Part shown: positions 7,019-13,114 of the stretch, piece by piece
How the letters are laid out: the number at the start of each line of letters is the position of its first letter
Numbering within the stretch: position 1 is the first letter of the stretch
Assembly: GCA_959606065.1 (NCBI GenBank)
Contig: CAUHHV010000027.1
Coordinates: forward strand, 1-24,563
Direction: 5' to 3'
DNA: 24,563 nt
Source of the DNA: an uncultured Collinsella sp.
GTDB lineage: Bacteria > Actinomycetota > Coriobacteriia > Coriobacteriales > Coriobacteriaceae
The notes under the pieces: generated by a model
The model's input: the letters and a program-made list of their open reading frames with translations, nothing else
Told to the model about the DNA's origin: nothing
The model's database searches: none
Position numbers and translations under genes: made by a program

Positions 7019-7039
7019 ATCTAGTTTTGAATACTAGAT
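7019..7039. promoter_or_regulatory. CTAG palindrome upstream of the DegV gene, candidate operator
   Basis: ATCTAGT (7019-7025) and ACTAGAT (7033-7039) form perfect 7-bp arms with a 7-nt spacer, lying 28 bp before the -10 box of the DegV gene. The ten bases ATCTAGTTTT recur upstream of the DUF1836 gene (8693-8702), and ACTAGA appears again at 7085-7090. It may be the site of a regulator shared by both genes. Confidence 0.45.
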
Positions 7040-7066
7040 ATGCGCAGCATCTGTCCAAAAGATAGC

Positions 7067-7072
7067 TATAAT
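7067..7072 (+). promoter_or_regulatory. -10 box of the DegV gene
   Basis: A perfect TATAAT lies 30 nt before the start codon. No good -35 box is found 16-18 bp upstream, so the promoter may need an activator, for example one acting at the palindrome 7019-7039. Confidence 0.5.
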
Positions 7073-7101
7073 TGTTGAGGAACAACTAGAAAGGACCCTC
7101 A

Positions 7102-7968
7102 ATGAGCTGGGCACTTATCTCAGATTCGAGCTGCAATCTTCGCGATTGGCAACCGACTGCACCCCGTACCACTTTTGCATTCGCTCCTCTCAAAATTCGA
7201 GTAGGGGAGCGCGAATTTGTCGACGACCTTTTGCTCGATGTTCACGAGCTTAATGTTGCCATTCAGTCGGAAGCCAGCGCATCATCGAGCGCCTGCCCAA
7301 GCGTGGGGGAGTGGGCTGAGCTCTTTAAGCTCGCCGACAAGACGATCTGCATGCCAATCTCGGAGGGTGTCTCTGGAAGCTATAACGCTGCCGCTACGGC
7401 ACGCGATATGGTACTTGCCGAGGAGCCCAATCGTCAGATTCACCTGGTCAATTCGCGGGCAGCAGGCGGCAAGATGGATCTGATCTTCTTGCTGTTTGAT
7501 CGTTATCTTGCAAGTAACCCGGACGTTTCCTTTGAGGACGCCTGCGCTTACTTCGACAGTCTCGAGCAAAACAGCAAGATTCTCTTTAGCCTGTGTAATT
7601 ACGAGAACCTTGCAAAGGCCGGACGCATTCCTAAGGCAGCCGGCGTCATTGCCAACAAGCTCAATATCCGCATTTTGGGAACGGCGAGTGAAGCCGGTAA
7701 AATCGAACTCGTCGGACACACGCGTGGCGAAAAGAAGATGCTCAACAAGATTATCGACACCATGGAAGCCGAAGGTTTTACGGGCGGCGAGGTCGTTATC
7801 GACCATGTCGAGAATGAGGCAGGCGCCCAAGCACTTGCCAGCCGAATTGTGGAGCGCTGGCCAGGCTCCAAGACTATCATCATGCCCTGTAACGGGCTAG
7901 ATTCATACTATGCCGAAATGCATGGGCTCATTATCGGCTACGGCATGGGCGTGGCTTCGGGCCAATAA
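7102..7968 (+). CDS. DegV family fatty-acid-binding protein
   Basis: 288 aa, full length for DegV. The N-terminal motif (WALISDSSCNL) fits the family, as do the central TICMPISEGVSGSYNAA segment, where Ser and Gly contact the lipid carboxylate, and IHLVNSRAAGG. The region KAGRIPKAAGVIANKLNIRILG corresponds to the usual L.KGGR segment. DegV proteins (FakB class) hold a fatty acid for FakA kinase, which makes acyl-phosphate for phospholipid synthesis. No fakA is visible in the window, so the kinase partner is unknown. The ribosome binding site AAAGGA lies six bases before the ATG. The gene has its own promoter and is convergent with the DUF1836 gene across a bidirectional terminator. Confidence 0.92.
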   Translation: MSWALISDSSCNLRDWQPTAPRTTFAFAPLKIRVGEREFVDDLLLDVHELNVAIQSEASASSSACPSVGEWAELFKLADKTICMPISEGVSGSYNAAATARDMVLAEEPNRQIHLVNSRAAGGKMDLIFLLFDRYLASNPDVSFEDACAYFDSLEQNSKILFSLCNYENLAKAGRIPKAAGVIANKLNIRILGTASEAGKIELVGHTRGEKKMLNKIIDTMEAEGFTGGEVVIDHVENEAGAQALASRIVERWPGSKTIIMPCNGLDSYYAEMHGLIIGYGMGVASGQ

Positions 7969-7986
7969 CGTCCAACCAAGCAAAAA

Positions 7987-8034
7987 AACGGGCGGGACAA
8001 AGTGGCAGATAGCCCTTTGTTCCGCCCGTTTTAT
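7987..8034. terminator. Bidirectional terminator between DegV and DUF1836 genes
   Basis: A 16-bp stem with one G-T wobble (7987-8002 with 8015-8030) is flanked by an A-run on the left (7982-7988) and TTTTAT on the right. It can stop transcripts from both convergent genes. Confidence 0.92.
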
Positions 8035-8041
8035 ACGTCGG

Positions 8042-8653
8042 CTAGCTATTAAACCCATTAAACTTTAGATAGCTCATCAGGTACGCTTTCGAAACGAAGG
8101 ATGAAACCGCACTGCGCACAAGCAGCGACTCACGCGTAACCTGATGCGCCGTATCGGGAACCGGCGTCTGCTCGACGGAAAATGCCGCTCGAATCGATGC
8201 CTCGAGCTGATCGACCACATAATCGAAGGCCGTCGGGGCATCGTAGCTCAATCGCTGAATGTTAAAGAGTGCCTGCACCGCAGCAATAGGTAACACCTGC
8301 TTAAAGAGGCAGATAGCGATCAGGCGGGCAATCTGCTCGCGGCCATATTGCTTTTTGACCGGAGCGGGCACCAGGCCGACCTTCACGTAGTTATTGATCA
8401 TCGATGGCGTAATGACAGGGTGCTCAACGCAAATGGACAGCGGCTCCATCCACAGCGCAACATACTCAATAACCTGGTCGCGATAGAGCGTCACATTGGG
8501 CAACTGGTCATAGCGCGGCAGACTCAACGTATTGAGTTTACGCACGATTTCGGACTGAATAAATGCATCGGGCAGCACCGTGGGCTGAATATCCTCAGGC
8601 TTAATACTGACCGACGAATCGGACATCGGAATAACGTGTTTAACGTGGTTCAT
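8042..8653 (-). CDS. DUF1836 domain protein, MerR-like HTH
   Basis: 203 aa. The centre (ITPSMINNYVKVGLVPAPVKKQYGREQIARLIAICLFKQVLPI) is the conserved DUF1836 core and resembles a MerR-type winged HTH: a helix-turn-helix, then 'YgreqIarLi'. There is no metal-binding cysteine cluster. The start at 8653 is chosen because GGAGG lies six bases upstream; the 54 extra in-frame codons to 8815 run through the terminator of trxB and have no site. Function of the family is unestablished; DNA binding is inferred. It is convergent with the DegV gene, and both promoters carry the ATCTAGTTTT motif, suggesting that it regulates itself and degV. Confidence 0.85.
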   Translation of the reverse strand: MNHVKHVIPMSDSSVSIKPEDIQPTVLPDAFIQSEIVRKLNTLSLPRYDQLPNVTLYRDQVIEYVALWMEPLSICVEHPVITPSMINNYVKVGLVPAPVKKQYGREQIARLIAICLFKQVLPIAAVQALFNIQRLSYDAPTAFDYVVDQLEASIRAAFSVEQTPVPDTAHQVTRESLLVRSAVSSFVSKAYLMSYLKFNGFNS

Positions 8654-8683
8654 AAAGGTCCTCCGTTCATTTTCTATATTGTA

Positions 8684-8702
8684 TTCTAGGTTATCTAGTT
8701 TT
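8684..8702. promoter_or_regulatory. CTAG motif upstream of the DUF1836 gene, candidate operator
   Basis: Two CTAG cores 9 bp apart (8686-8689 and 8695-8698) lie just upstream of a possible minus-strand -10 (TACAAT, about 8679-8684). ATCTAGTTTT at 8693-8702 is identical to 7019-7028 upstream of degV. CTAG is normally rare in GC-rich genomes, so the recurrence is notable. Confidence 0.4.
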
Positions 8703-8725
8703 ACATACCACATAGCCGGCAAGTA

Positions 8726-8767
8726 AAAGTGGTTGGACAACACATTGATGCATCGTCCAACCACTTT
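8726..8767 (-). terminator. Terminator after trxB
   Basis: A perfect 13-bp inverted repeat (8726-8738 with 8755-8767) with a 16-nt loop is followed on the minus strand by TTTTACTT. It lies 41 nt after the trxB stop and before the DUF1836 promoter. Confidence 0.75.
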
Positions 8768-8807
8768 GTTTAAAGATAGCAACCTTACATAAGATATATT
8801 ATCGTAC

Positions 8808-9746
8808 TTATCCACGGAGAAACGCGTATGCGCTCGTTGCTGCTATGGCTCCGTCCGAAACAGCGGTCACAACCTGGCGTAAACGTTTGGAACGGATATC
8901 GCCAGCGGCAAATAGACCTGGCGTGCGGGTCGCCATGGATTCATCAGTCAGAATGCCGCCATCAGGCGCCAGATCGACTAGATGCTCAACAAGCTCGGTA
9001 TGGGGCTGCGTTCCGGTAAAGACAAAGATGCCAAACGAGCCGGGCTCAAATGACTCGGTATGAGTCTCGCCGGATGCATTGTCCTTAAAGGTAATCGTCG
9101 TTGGCATGGCTTCGCCCGATAGCTCCACAATACTAGTTTGGTACCTAACTTTAATATTGTCCTTTGCGAGTACTTTCTGAACAACACCATCGGGCGCACG
9201 GAACTGGTCGCGGCGCAGCACGATGGTCACACTGCTGGCAATGTCGGACAGGAACAGCGCCTCTTCGCATGCCGAATTGCCACCACCGATTACAAAAACC
9301 TGCTTGCCGCGGAAAAACATGCCGTCACATGTTGCGCAATATGAAACGCCACGACCGCGATACGTATCCTCGCCTGCGAAACCTGCCGGACGCGGCGTGG
9401 CACCCATGCAAGCGATAACGCTCGAGGCCAGCGTATCGCCCATATCGTGATGCACCGTAAACAACGCTGCATCGACATCGTAATCGATACCCGTAACCAT
9501 GCTCCATGTAACCTGTGCTCCCAGGCCCTCTGCATGCTGCTGAAAACGCTCGCCGAGTTCGGCGCCACTCAGGAGCGGGATACCCGGATAGTTCTCGACC
9601 TCATTGGTTGTGGCGATCTGCCCTCCCGACATGCCCTGCTCAATCACGGTCGTCGTCAGGTTGGCACGCGCAGCATAAATGGCGGCAGCATAGCCCGCGG
9701 GGCCTCCGCCGATAATCGCAACATCGATCGTCTGATCGGTAGTCAT
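8808..9746 (-). CDS. trxB: Thioredoxin-disulfide reductase
   Basis: 312 aa low-molecular-weight type. FAD-binding GGGPAGYAAAIYAARA is near the N-terminus, the redox-active CATC is at Cys137/Cys140, the NADPH-binding GGGNSACEEA is followed by RRDQFRA, and the C-terminal FAD motif is TPGLFAAGDI. It reduces thioredoxin with NADPH in the cytosol and supports ribonucleotide reductase and peroxide defence. The start at 9746 has GAGAGGA at proper distance; the 25 in-frame codons upstream are rejected for lack of a site. It stands alone, divergent from the glycosyltransferase gene, and is closed by its own terminator. No trxA is adjacent. Confidence 0.95.
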   Translation of the reverse strand: MTTDQTIDVAIIGGGPAGYAAAIYAARANLTTTVIEQGMSGGQIATTNEVENYPGIPLLSGAELGERFQQHAEGLGAQVTWSMVTGIDYDVDAALFTVHHDMGDTLASSVIACMGATPRPAGFAGEDTYRGRGVSYCATCDGMFFRGKQVFVIGGGNSACEEALFLSDIASSVTIVLRRDQFRAPDGVVQKVLAKDNIKVRYQTSIVELSGEAMPTTITFKDNASGETHTESFEPGSFGIFVFTGTQPHTELVEHLVDLAPDGGILTDESMATRTPGLFAAGDIRSKRLRQVVTAVSDGAIAATSAYAFLRG

Positions 9747-9821
9747 GAAGAGTCCTCTCGCCAAAACGTTGTCGTTCTTTGCGCTCATACCCAAATTTAC
9801 GCGAACGTGACACTCATGCAC

Positions 9822-9827
9822 TACAAT
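9822..9827 (+). promoter_or_regulatory. -10 box of the glycosyltransferase gene
   Basis: TACAAT lies 38 nt before the chosen ATG at 9865. No convincing -35 element stands at the usual distance. Confidence 0.35.
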
Positions 9828-9864
9828 GATAAATCCGTGTTACAACGTCGAAGGGGAGTTATCG

Positions 9865-11166
9865 ATGGATCAGACGCAGACGAGCGACGACGCTCCCCTG
9901 CTTACGCTCAGCACTCCCCAATCGGAGCAAACCACGCTCTCGGCTCAGCAAAAACCTCTCGTGGCCATCGTGCACGCCTCGGTCGGCTCGGGCCACAAGG
10001 CCGCCGCAAATGCGATTGCGCAGGCATTCGACCTCATCCGCGGCACCAATGGCATCCCCGAGGACGTTGAGATTGAAGTACTCGATATCCTTGATTTTGG
10101 ACGTATTAAATTCGACGGCAATAAAACCGCGGCTTCTTTTACGGGAGCCACGCGCCCCATTTACGACCTGACCTGGAGATATACACTTACGGGACATCTT
10201 CTCTGGGGTGGCGGCACGGCATGGTCGCGAATCATGTTCCCCGCCTTCAACGAATATATTCGTAGCCGCAGGCCCATAGCCGTGGTCGCAACGCACATCA
10301 CAGCAGCCAATGTTGCCGTGGGTGCCCGCATAATTACGGGTATCGATTATCCAGTCATCTGCGTACCGACCGACTACGAAGTCGAGGGCTGGTGGCCCCA
10401 CAAGGACACCGATCTATTCTGTGTTGCCAACGAATTTATGTCCGAAACGCTGCGTCCGCGCAAGGTGCCCGAGGCAAAGATTCGCATTACCGGCATTCCT
10501 ATTCGCGCCGGATTCGACACGGATTACGATCGCGAGGAAGAGCTAGCCAAGTTCAACCTCCCCACCGACAAGACCGTCGTGCTGGTTATGGCCGGCGCCA
10601 GTTTACCTCAACCGTACGTCCGCTTTCGCGCGGCGATGGACCAGACCCTCCCCTTCCTACGCAGCTTTGAGGACATGCATTTTGTCTTTTTGCCGGGCAA
10701 GGATGAGGAATACGCCGACCGCCTCAAGACGCTCTTCGACGCCATGAAACTCGAAAACGTTACGGTTCTGGACTACGTGGACGACATGGCGGCCCTCATG
10801 CACGGCTGCGACCTGGCAATCCTCAAATCGGGCGGGCTCACCGTCACCGAGTGCCTGTGCGCGCATCTGCCGATGATCCTACTGGGCAAATCATACGGTC
10901 AGGAAAAGGCCAACACCACGATGCTCACCGGCATGGGCGCCAGCATGCATGTCACCACCGCACGAGAACTCATCGTGACGTTGCGCCATCTCCACGATCA
11001 TCCGGAGTCGCTCAAGGCACTGCTCATCAATGGCGAAGTCCTGCGCCGTCCACACGCAGCCGAGGACATCGCCATCGCCACCATGGAGCTTGCAGGTAAG
11101 CCCCAAAAACGTAAACGAGCCTTCTGCCGCTTCTACTGGGGAGGAAAGCCCGCGCATATCCGCTAG
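9865..11166 (+). CDS. MGDG-synthase-like glycosyltransferase (UgtP/GT28 family)
   Basis: 433 aa. The N-terminal half begins with VAIVHASVGSGHKAAANAIAQAF, the MGDG synthase motif, and contains the acceptor-side segments THITAANVAVGA and VPTDYEVEGWW. The C-terminal half is GT-B nucleotide-sugar binding, with AILKSGGLTVTECLCAHLPMILL matching the SGG.T..E motif of MurG/UgtP enzymes. It should transfer a hexose from a UDP- or GDP-sugar to diacylglycerol or a related lipid at the membrane, giving glycolipid or a lipoteichoic acid anchor; sugar and acceptor are not readable. The start at 9865 has AAGGGGAG six bases upstream, 13 codons inside the longest reading. The residue 1-35 tail is polar and poorly conserved-looking. 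It stands alone, followed within 11 nt by a long stem-loop. Confidence 0.9.
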   Translation: MDQTQTSDDAPLLTLSTPQSEQTTLSAQQKPLVAIVHASVGSGHKAAANAIAQAFDLIRGTNGIPEDVEIEVLDILDFGRIKFDGNKTAASFTGATRPIYDLTWRYTLTGHLLWGGGTAWSRIMFPAFNEYIRSRRPIAVVATHITAANVAVGARIITGIDYPVICVPTDYEVEGWWPHKDTDLFCVANEFMSETLRPRKVPEAKIRITGIPIRAGFDTDYDREEELAKFNLPTDKTVVLVMAGASLPQPYVRFRAAMDQTLPFLRSFEDMHFVFLPGKDEEYADRLKTLFDAMKLENVTVLDYVDDMAALMHGCDLAILKSGGLTVTECLCAHLPMILLGKSYGQEKANTTMLTGMGASMHVTTARELIVTLRHLHDHPESLKALLINGEVLRRPHAAEDIAIATMELAGKPQKRKRAFCRFYWGGKPAHIR

Positions 11167-11176
11167 TCGAATGTCC

Positions 11177-11280
11177 GCCGCTCTGCCGGGGCCGCCCTTA
11201 TATCATTCCATGCTCAAACATTCTCGCTTCGCTGCGAAACTGCGCGTGGAACGATATAAGGGCGGCTCCGGCAGAGCGGC
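11177..11280. repeat. Long stem-loop repeat, copy 1
   Basis: Arms of 36 nt (11177-11212 with 11245-11280) match at 33 positions, and all three differences are transitions, so wobble pairing is largely kept. The loop is 32 nt and contains a small TTCG/CGAA hairpin. The inner arm and the loop are the inverted counterpart of copy 2 (11440-11542), while the outer GC-rich arms are unrelated in sequence. It starts 10 nt after the glycosyltransferase stop, with no T-run. Confidence 0.85.
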
Positions 11281-11357
11281 TGCGTTTACTTACTAGCAGC
11301 TACTTCGGTATCCCCTCCATTAGAACCTGCAAAGGTAAAACAGGAAAATATAAATAC

Positions 11358-11406
11358 AGTAAGCCGATGCGACAAAGGGACAGCCCCTTTGTCGCATCGG
11401 CTTACT
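11358..11406. repeat. Perfect 22-bp stem-loop between the two long repeats
   Basis: Arms 11358-11379 and 11385-11406 are perfectly complementary around a 5-nt loop (ACAGC). The centre, CAAAGGGACAGCCCCTTTG, resembles short palindromes often seen as REP-type elements; that likeness is from memory. Flanks on both sides are A/T-rich, so it could also act as a bidirectional terminator between the convergent genes. The remaining bases of the gap 11167-11558 show no gene. Confidence 0.8.
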
Positions 11407-11439
11407 AGAAAAGTAAATATTGTTTCAAGCGAGTAGCCG

Positions 11440-11542
11440 CCCGCCCGGGGCTTACCTATATCGTTCCACGCGCAGTTTCGCAGCGAGCGAAGCGACGCGA
11501 GAATGTTTGAGCATGGAATGATATAGGTAAGCCCCGGGCGGG
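11440..11542. repeat. Long stem-loop repeat, copy 2 (inverted)
   Basis: Arms of 31 nt (11440-11470 with 11512-11542) match at 29 positions, with both differences transitions. The 41-nt loop equals the reverse complement of the copy 1 loop plus a 9-nt insertion of GCGA-rich sequence. The outer stem differs from copy 1 but is fully paired. It ends 16 nt past the dut stop codon, so dut transcripts run into it. Confidence 0.85.
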
Positions 11543-11558
11543 AGGGATACGAGCGCCC

Positions 11559-12002
11559 CTAGGCGACGCCGCTGGAGCCGAAGCCTCCGTTGCCTCGGTC
11601 GGTTTCGTCTAGTTCTTCTACTTCTATGAGGTTGACCGTGGGGACTTCTTGGATGACGAGTTGGGCTATGCGGTCGCCTTTGTTGATTTGGATGTTGTTG
11701 GAGGGATCCAGGTTGATGAGGATAACCTTGAGTTCTCCTCGGTAGTGGGCGTCGATGAGGCCCGGCGTATTGACTATAGACAGGCCCTGCTTGATGGCCA
11801 AACCGCTTCGGGGCTGGACGAAGCCGGCGTAGCCATCGGGCAGGGCGATGGCCAGCCCAGTAGAGACCAGACGGCGTTCGAAGGGCTTCAGAATGCAGTC
11901 CTCGTTGGAGCGCAAATCCAAGCCGGCATCGGTGGGATGGGCGTATTTGGGAAGCTCGACGGTGGGGTCGAGACGCTTTATGTTGACGGTAATGTTGGAC
12001 AT
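11559..12002 (-). CDS. dut: Deoxyuridine 5'-triphosphate nucleotidohydrolase (dUTPase)
   Basis: 147 aa trimeric dUTPase. All five motifs are seen in order: HPTDAGLDLRS, FVQPRSGLA, GLIDAHYRGEL (the Asp of motif 3), KGDRIAQLVI, and the C-terminal RGNGGFGSSG arm that closes the active site. It hydrolyses dUTP to dUMP and pyrophosphate, keeping uracil out of DNA and supplying thymidylate synthesis. It starts 4 nt after the nrdR stop, with AAGGTG overlapping the nrdR end, so it is coupled to nrdR. It is the last gene of the LysM-nrdR-dut run, and the stem-loop 11440-11542 follows directly. Confidence 0.97.
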   Translation of the reverse strand: MSNITVNIKRLDPTVELPKYAHPTDAGLDLRSNEDCILKPFERRLVSTGLAIALPDGYAGFVQPRSGLAIKQGLSIVNTPGLIDAHYRGELKVILINLDPSNNIQINKGDRIAQLVIQEVPTVNLIEVEELDETDRGNGGFGSSGVA

Positions 12003-12006
12003 GGAA

Positions 12007-12450
12007 TCACCTTAGCTTGTCGAGCTCTTGCAGAAACTCATCGACGTCTTTGAAATCGCGGTAGACCGAGGCAAAGCGGATGTACGCCACCTTGTCGATC
12101 TTGGCCAAGCGCTTGAGTACCATGTCACCCAACTCATGGGACGTAACGGCCGTCAGCGTGCGAGAGCGCAGCTCGACCTCGATGTCATCGATAATCTCAT
12201 TGAGCTTCTTAGTGTCGATATCGCGCTTGATAGTGGCGCGCATCAAGCCGACGAGCAGCTTATTGCGATCGAACCGCTGCTTGGTTCCGTCCGACTTAAT
12301 GACCTCGATTGGGTCTTCGCATCGTTCGAACGTTGTAAAGCGATAGTTACACGAGCAACATTCGCGGCGACGCTTAATGGTGTTATTTGACTCCTGCATA
12401 CGGGAATCAACGACGCGGGTATGTGCCTTGCCGCATTTGGGACAGCGCAT
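12007..12450 (-). CDS. nrdR: Transcriptional repressor NrdR
   Basis: 147 aa. The N-terminal zinc ribbon has Cys3, Cys6, Cys31 and Cys34 (MRCPKCG and RRRECCSC, with an extra Cys32). An ATP-cone domain follows (IEVIKSDGTKQRFDRNKLLVGLMRA). NrdR senses ATP/dATP and represses ribonucleotide reductase genes through NrdR boxes; no nrd genes are in the window. AGGAGG lies four bases before the ATG. The start codon itself lies in one arm of a perfect 12-bp inverted repeat. Gene order, with a LysM gene upstream and lexA beyond it, matches M. tuberculosis Rv2718c-Rv2720. Confidence 0.97.
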   Translation of the reverse strand: MRCPKCGKAHTRVVDSRMQESNNTIKRRRECCSCNYRFTTFERCEDPIEVIKSDGTKQRFDRNKLLVGLMRATIKRDIDTKKLNEIIDDIEVELRSRTLTAVTSHELGDMVLKRLAKIDKVAYIRFASVYRDFKDVDEFLQELDKLR

Positions 12451-12488
12451 GGTACCTCCTCTTAAACGATAACAAGGGTACCATGCGC
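12445..12488 (-). promoter_or_regulatory. Inverted repeat covering the nrdR start codon
   Basis: GCGCATGGTACC (12445-12456) and GGTACCATGCGC (12477-12488) are perfect 12-bp arms with a 20-nt spacer. On the transcript the nrdR ATG lies inside the 3' arm, and the Shine-Dalgarno sequence straddles the end of that arm and the loop. Such a fold would block initiation, so translational control is plausible. It could alternatively be a DNA site, or a duplication of the start region. Confidence 0.6.
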
Positions 12489-12501
12489 AGCGCGATAATG
12501 A

Positions 12502-12954
12502 TTACGAACGAGCAGGAACCTTAAGATGCGCACCGGCGGCGAGCGAACCATGCTCCAGATGATTGACGTTACGGATCATGTCGGAAGTCTCTTGCGTGGA
12601 AAGGCCTTCGATTGGATATTCCTCGGCAAGCGACCAAAGAGAATCACCAGACTGAACGCGAATGGTCTCATAGGTAACGTTGGAAACGGACTCGGCATAC
12701 GCGGCGTGACGAGCGCTAAAGACCGACGTAGCGAGGACAAAGAAGAGCGTAAGCGCAACGGCAACGGCGACAATCGTCGGAACCTTCAGGGCAACGCGGC
12801 CCGGCGCGGCTACAGCCTGCTGATTGCGAGCAGGCTTTACGGTCAAAGGCTGAAAGCCGGAGCAGCCACCCTGAACAACCGTAAAAGTGTATTCTGCAGA
12901 CGTCTCGAGCTTAAGGGCGAGGTTTCCCTGGACCATATTCGTTGCGTTCATCAT
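12502..12954 (-). CDS. LysM-domain single-pass membrane protein, YneA/ChiZ-like
   Basis: 150 aa. A cytoplasmic N-terminal part of about 57 residues is followed by one TM helix (about 58-82, PTIVAVAVALTLFFVLATSVF) and an extracytoplasmic LysM domain (about 97-148, IRVQSGDSLWSLAEEY to AAGAHLKVPA). The gene is divergent from lexA across three LexA boxes. This is the position of yneA in Bacillus and of Rv2719c (ChiZ) in M. tuberculosis, SOS-induced cell-division suppressors with a TM and LysM. The role here, delaying division after DNA damage, is inferred from position and architecture. The ATG at 12951 has better spacing from GAGAGGAG than 12954. nrdR follows by 51 nt on the same strand, so both may share the SOS promoter. 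Confidence 0.85.
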   Translation of the reverse strand: MMNATNMVQGNLALKLETSAEYTFTVVQGGCSGFQPLTVKPARNQQAVAAPGRVALKVPTIVAVAVALTLFFVLATSVFSARHAAYAESVSNVTYETIRVQSGDSLWSLAEEYPIEGLSTQETSDMIRNVNHLEHGSLAAGAHLKVPARS

Positions 12955-13021
12955 GTTCTCCTCTCGCGTGTTTTGCTGAGAACAGTTTTATCAAGCCGCG
13001 CGGACAAAAATGTCTAGCGCG

Positions 13022-13035
13022 AGAACGAATGTTCG
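13022..13035. promoter_or_regulatory. LexA (SOS) box 1, lexA-LysM intergenic region
   Basis: AGAACGAATGTTCG matches the Gram-positive consensus CGAACRNRYGTTYG apart from the first base and two possible central bases. Confidence 0.85.
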
Positions 13036-13040
13036 GTTAT

Positions 13041-13069
13041 TATTATCTTCGAACAGTTGTTCCTGTCAA
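13041..13069 (-). promoter_or_regulatory. Promoter of the LysM gene with a LexA box in its spacer
   Basis: On the minus strand TTGACA (13064-13069) and ATAATA (13041-13046) are 17 bp apart; an 18-bp spacing gives TAATAA. LexA box 2 (13050-13063) fills the spacer, so bound LexA would block polymerase. Confidence 0.7.
13050..13063. promoter_or_regulatory. LexA (SOS) box 2
   Basis: CGAACAGTTGTTCC keeps both half-sites. It starts exactly 28 bp from box 1 and lies in the LysM promoter spacer. Confidence 0.87.
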
Positions 13070-13077
13070 GCAAAATT

Positions 13078-13091
13078 CGAACATTTGTTTG
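13078..13091. promoter_or_regulatory. LexA (SOS) box 3
   Basis: CGAACATTTGTTTG starts exactly 28 bp from box 2 and 37 bp before the lexA ATG, where it could block lexA transcription. I could not assign a convincing -10 for lexA. Confidence 0.85.
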
Positions 13092-13114
13092 ACATGGGTA
13101 GAGAGGATGCCCTG

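Noticed and set aside
11167..11558. Complete insertion sequence in the 392-nt gap
   Set aside because: No transposase frame fits, and I see no target duplication; only stem-loop elements are present.
13010..13114. 35 additional N-terminal codons of LexA
   Set aside because: They run through three LexA boxes and the Shine-Dalgarno sequence; the family N-terminus starts at MARKITKRQQ.
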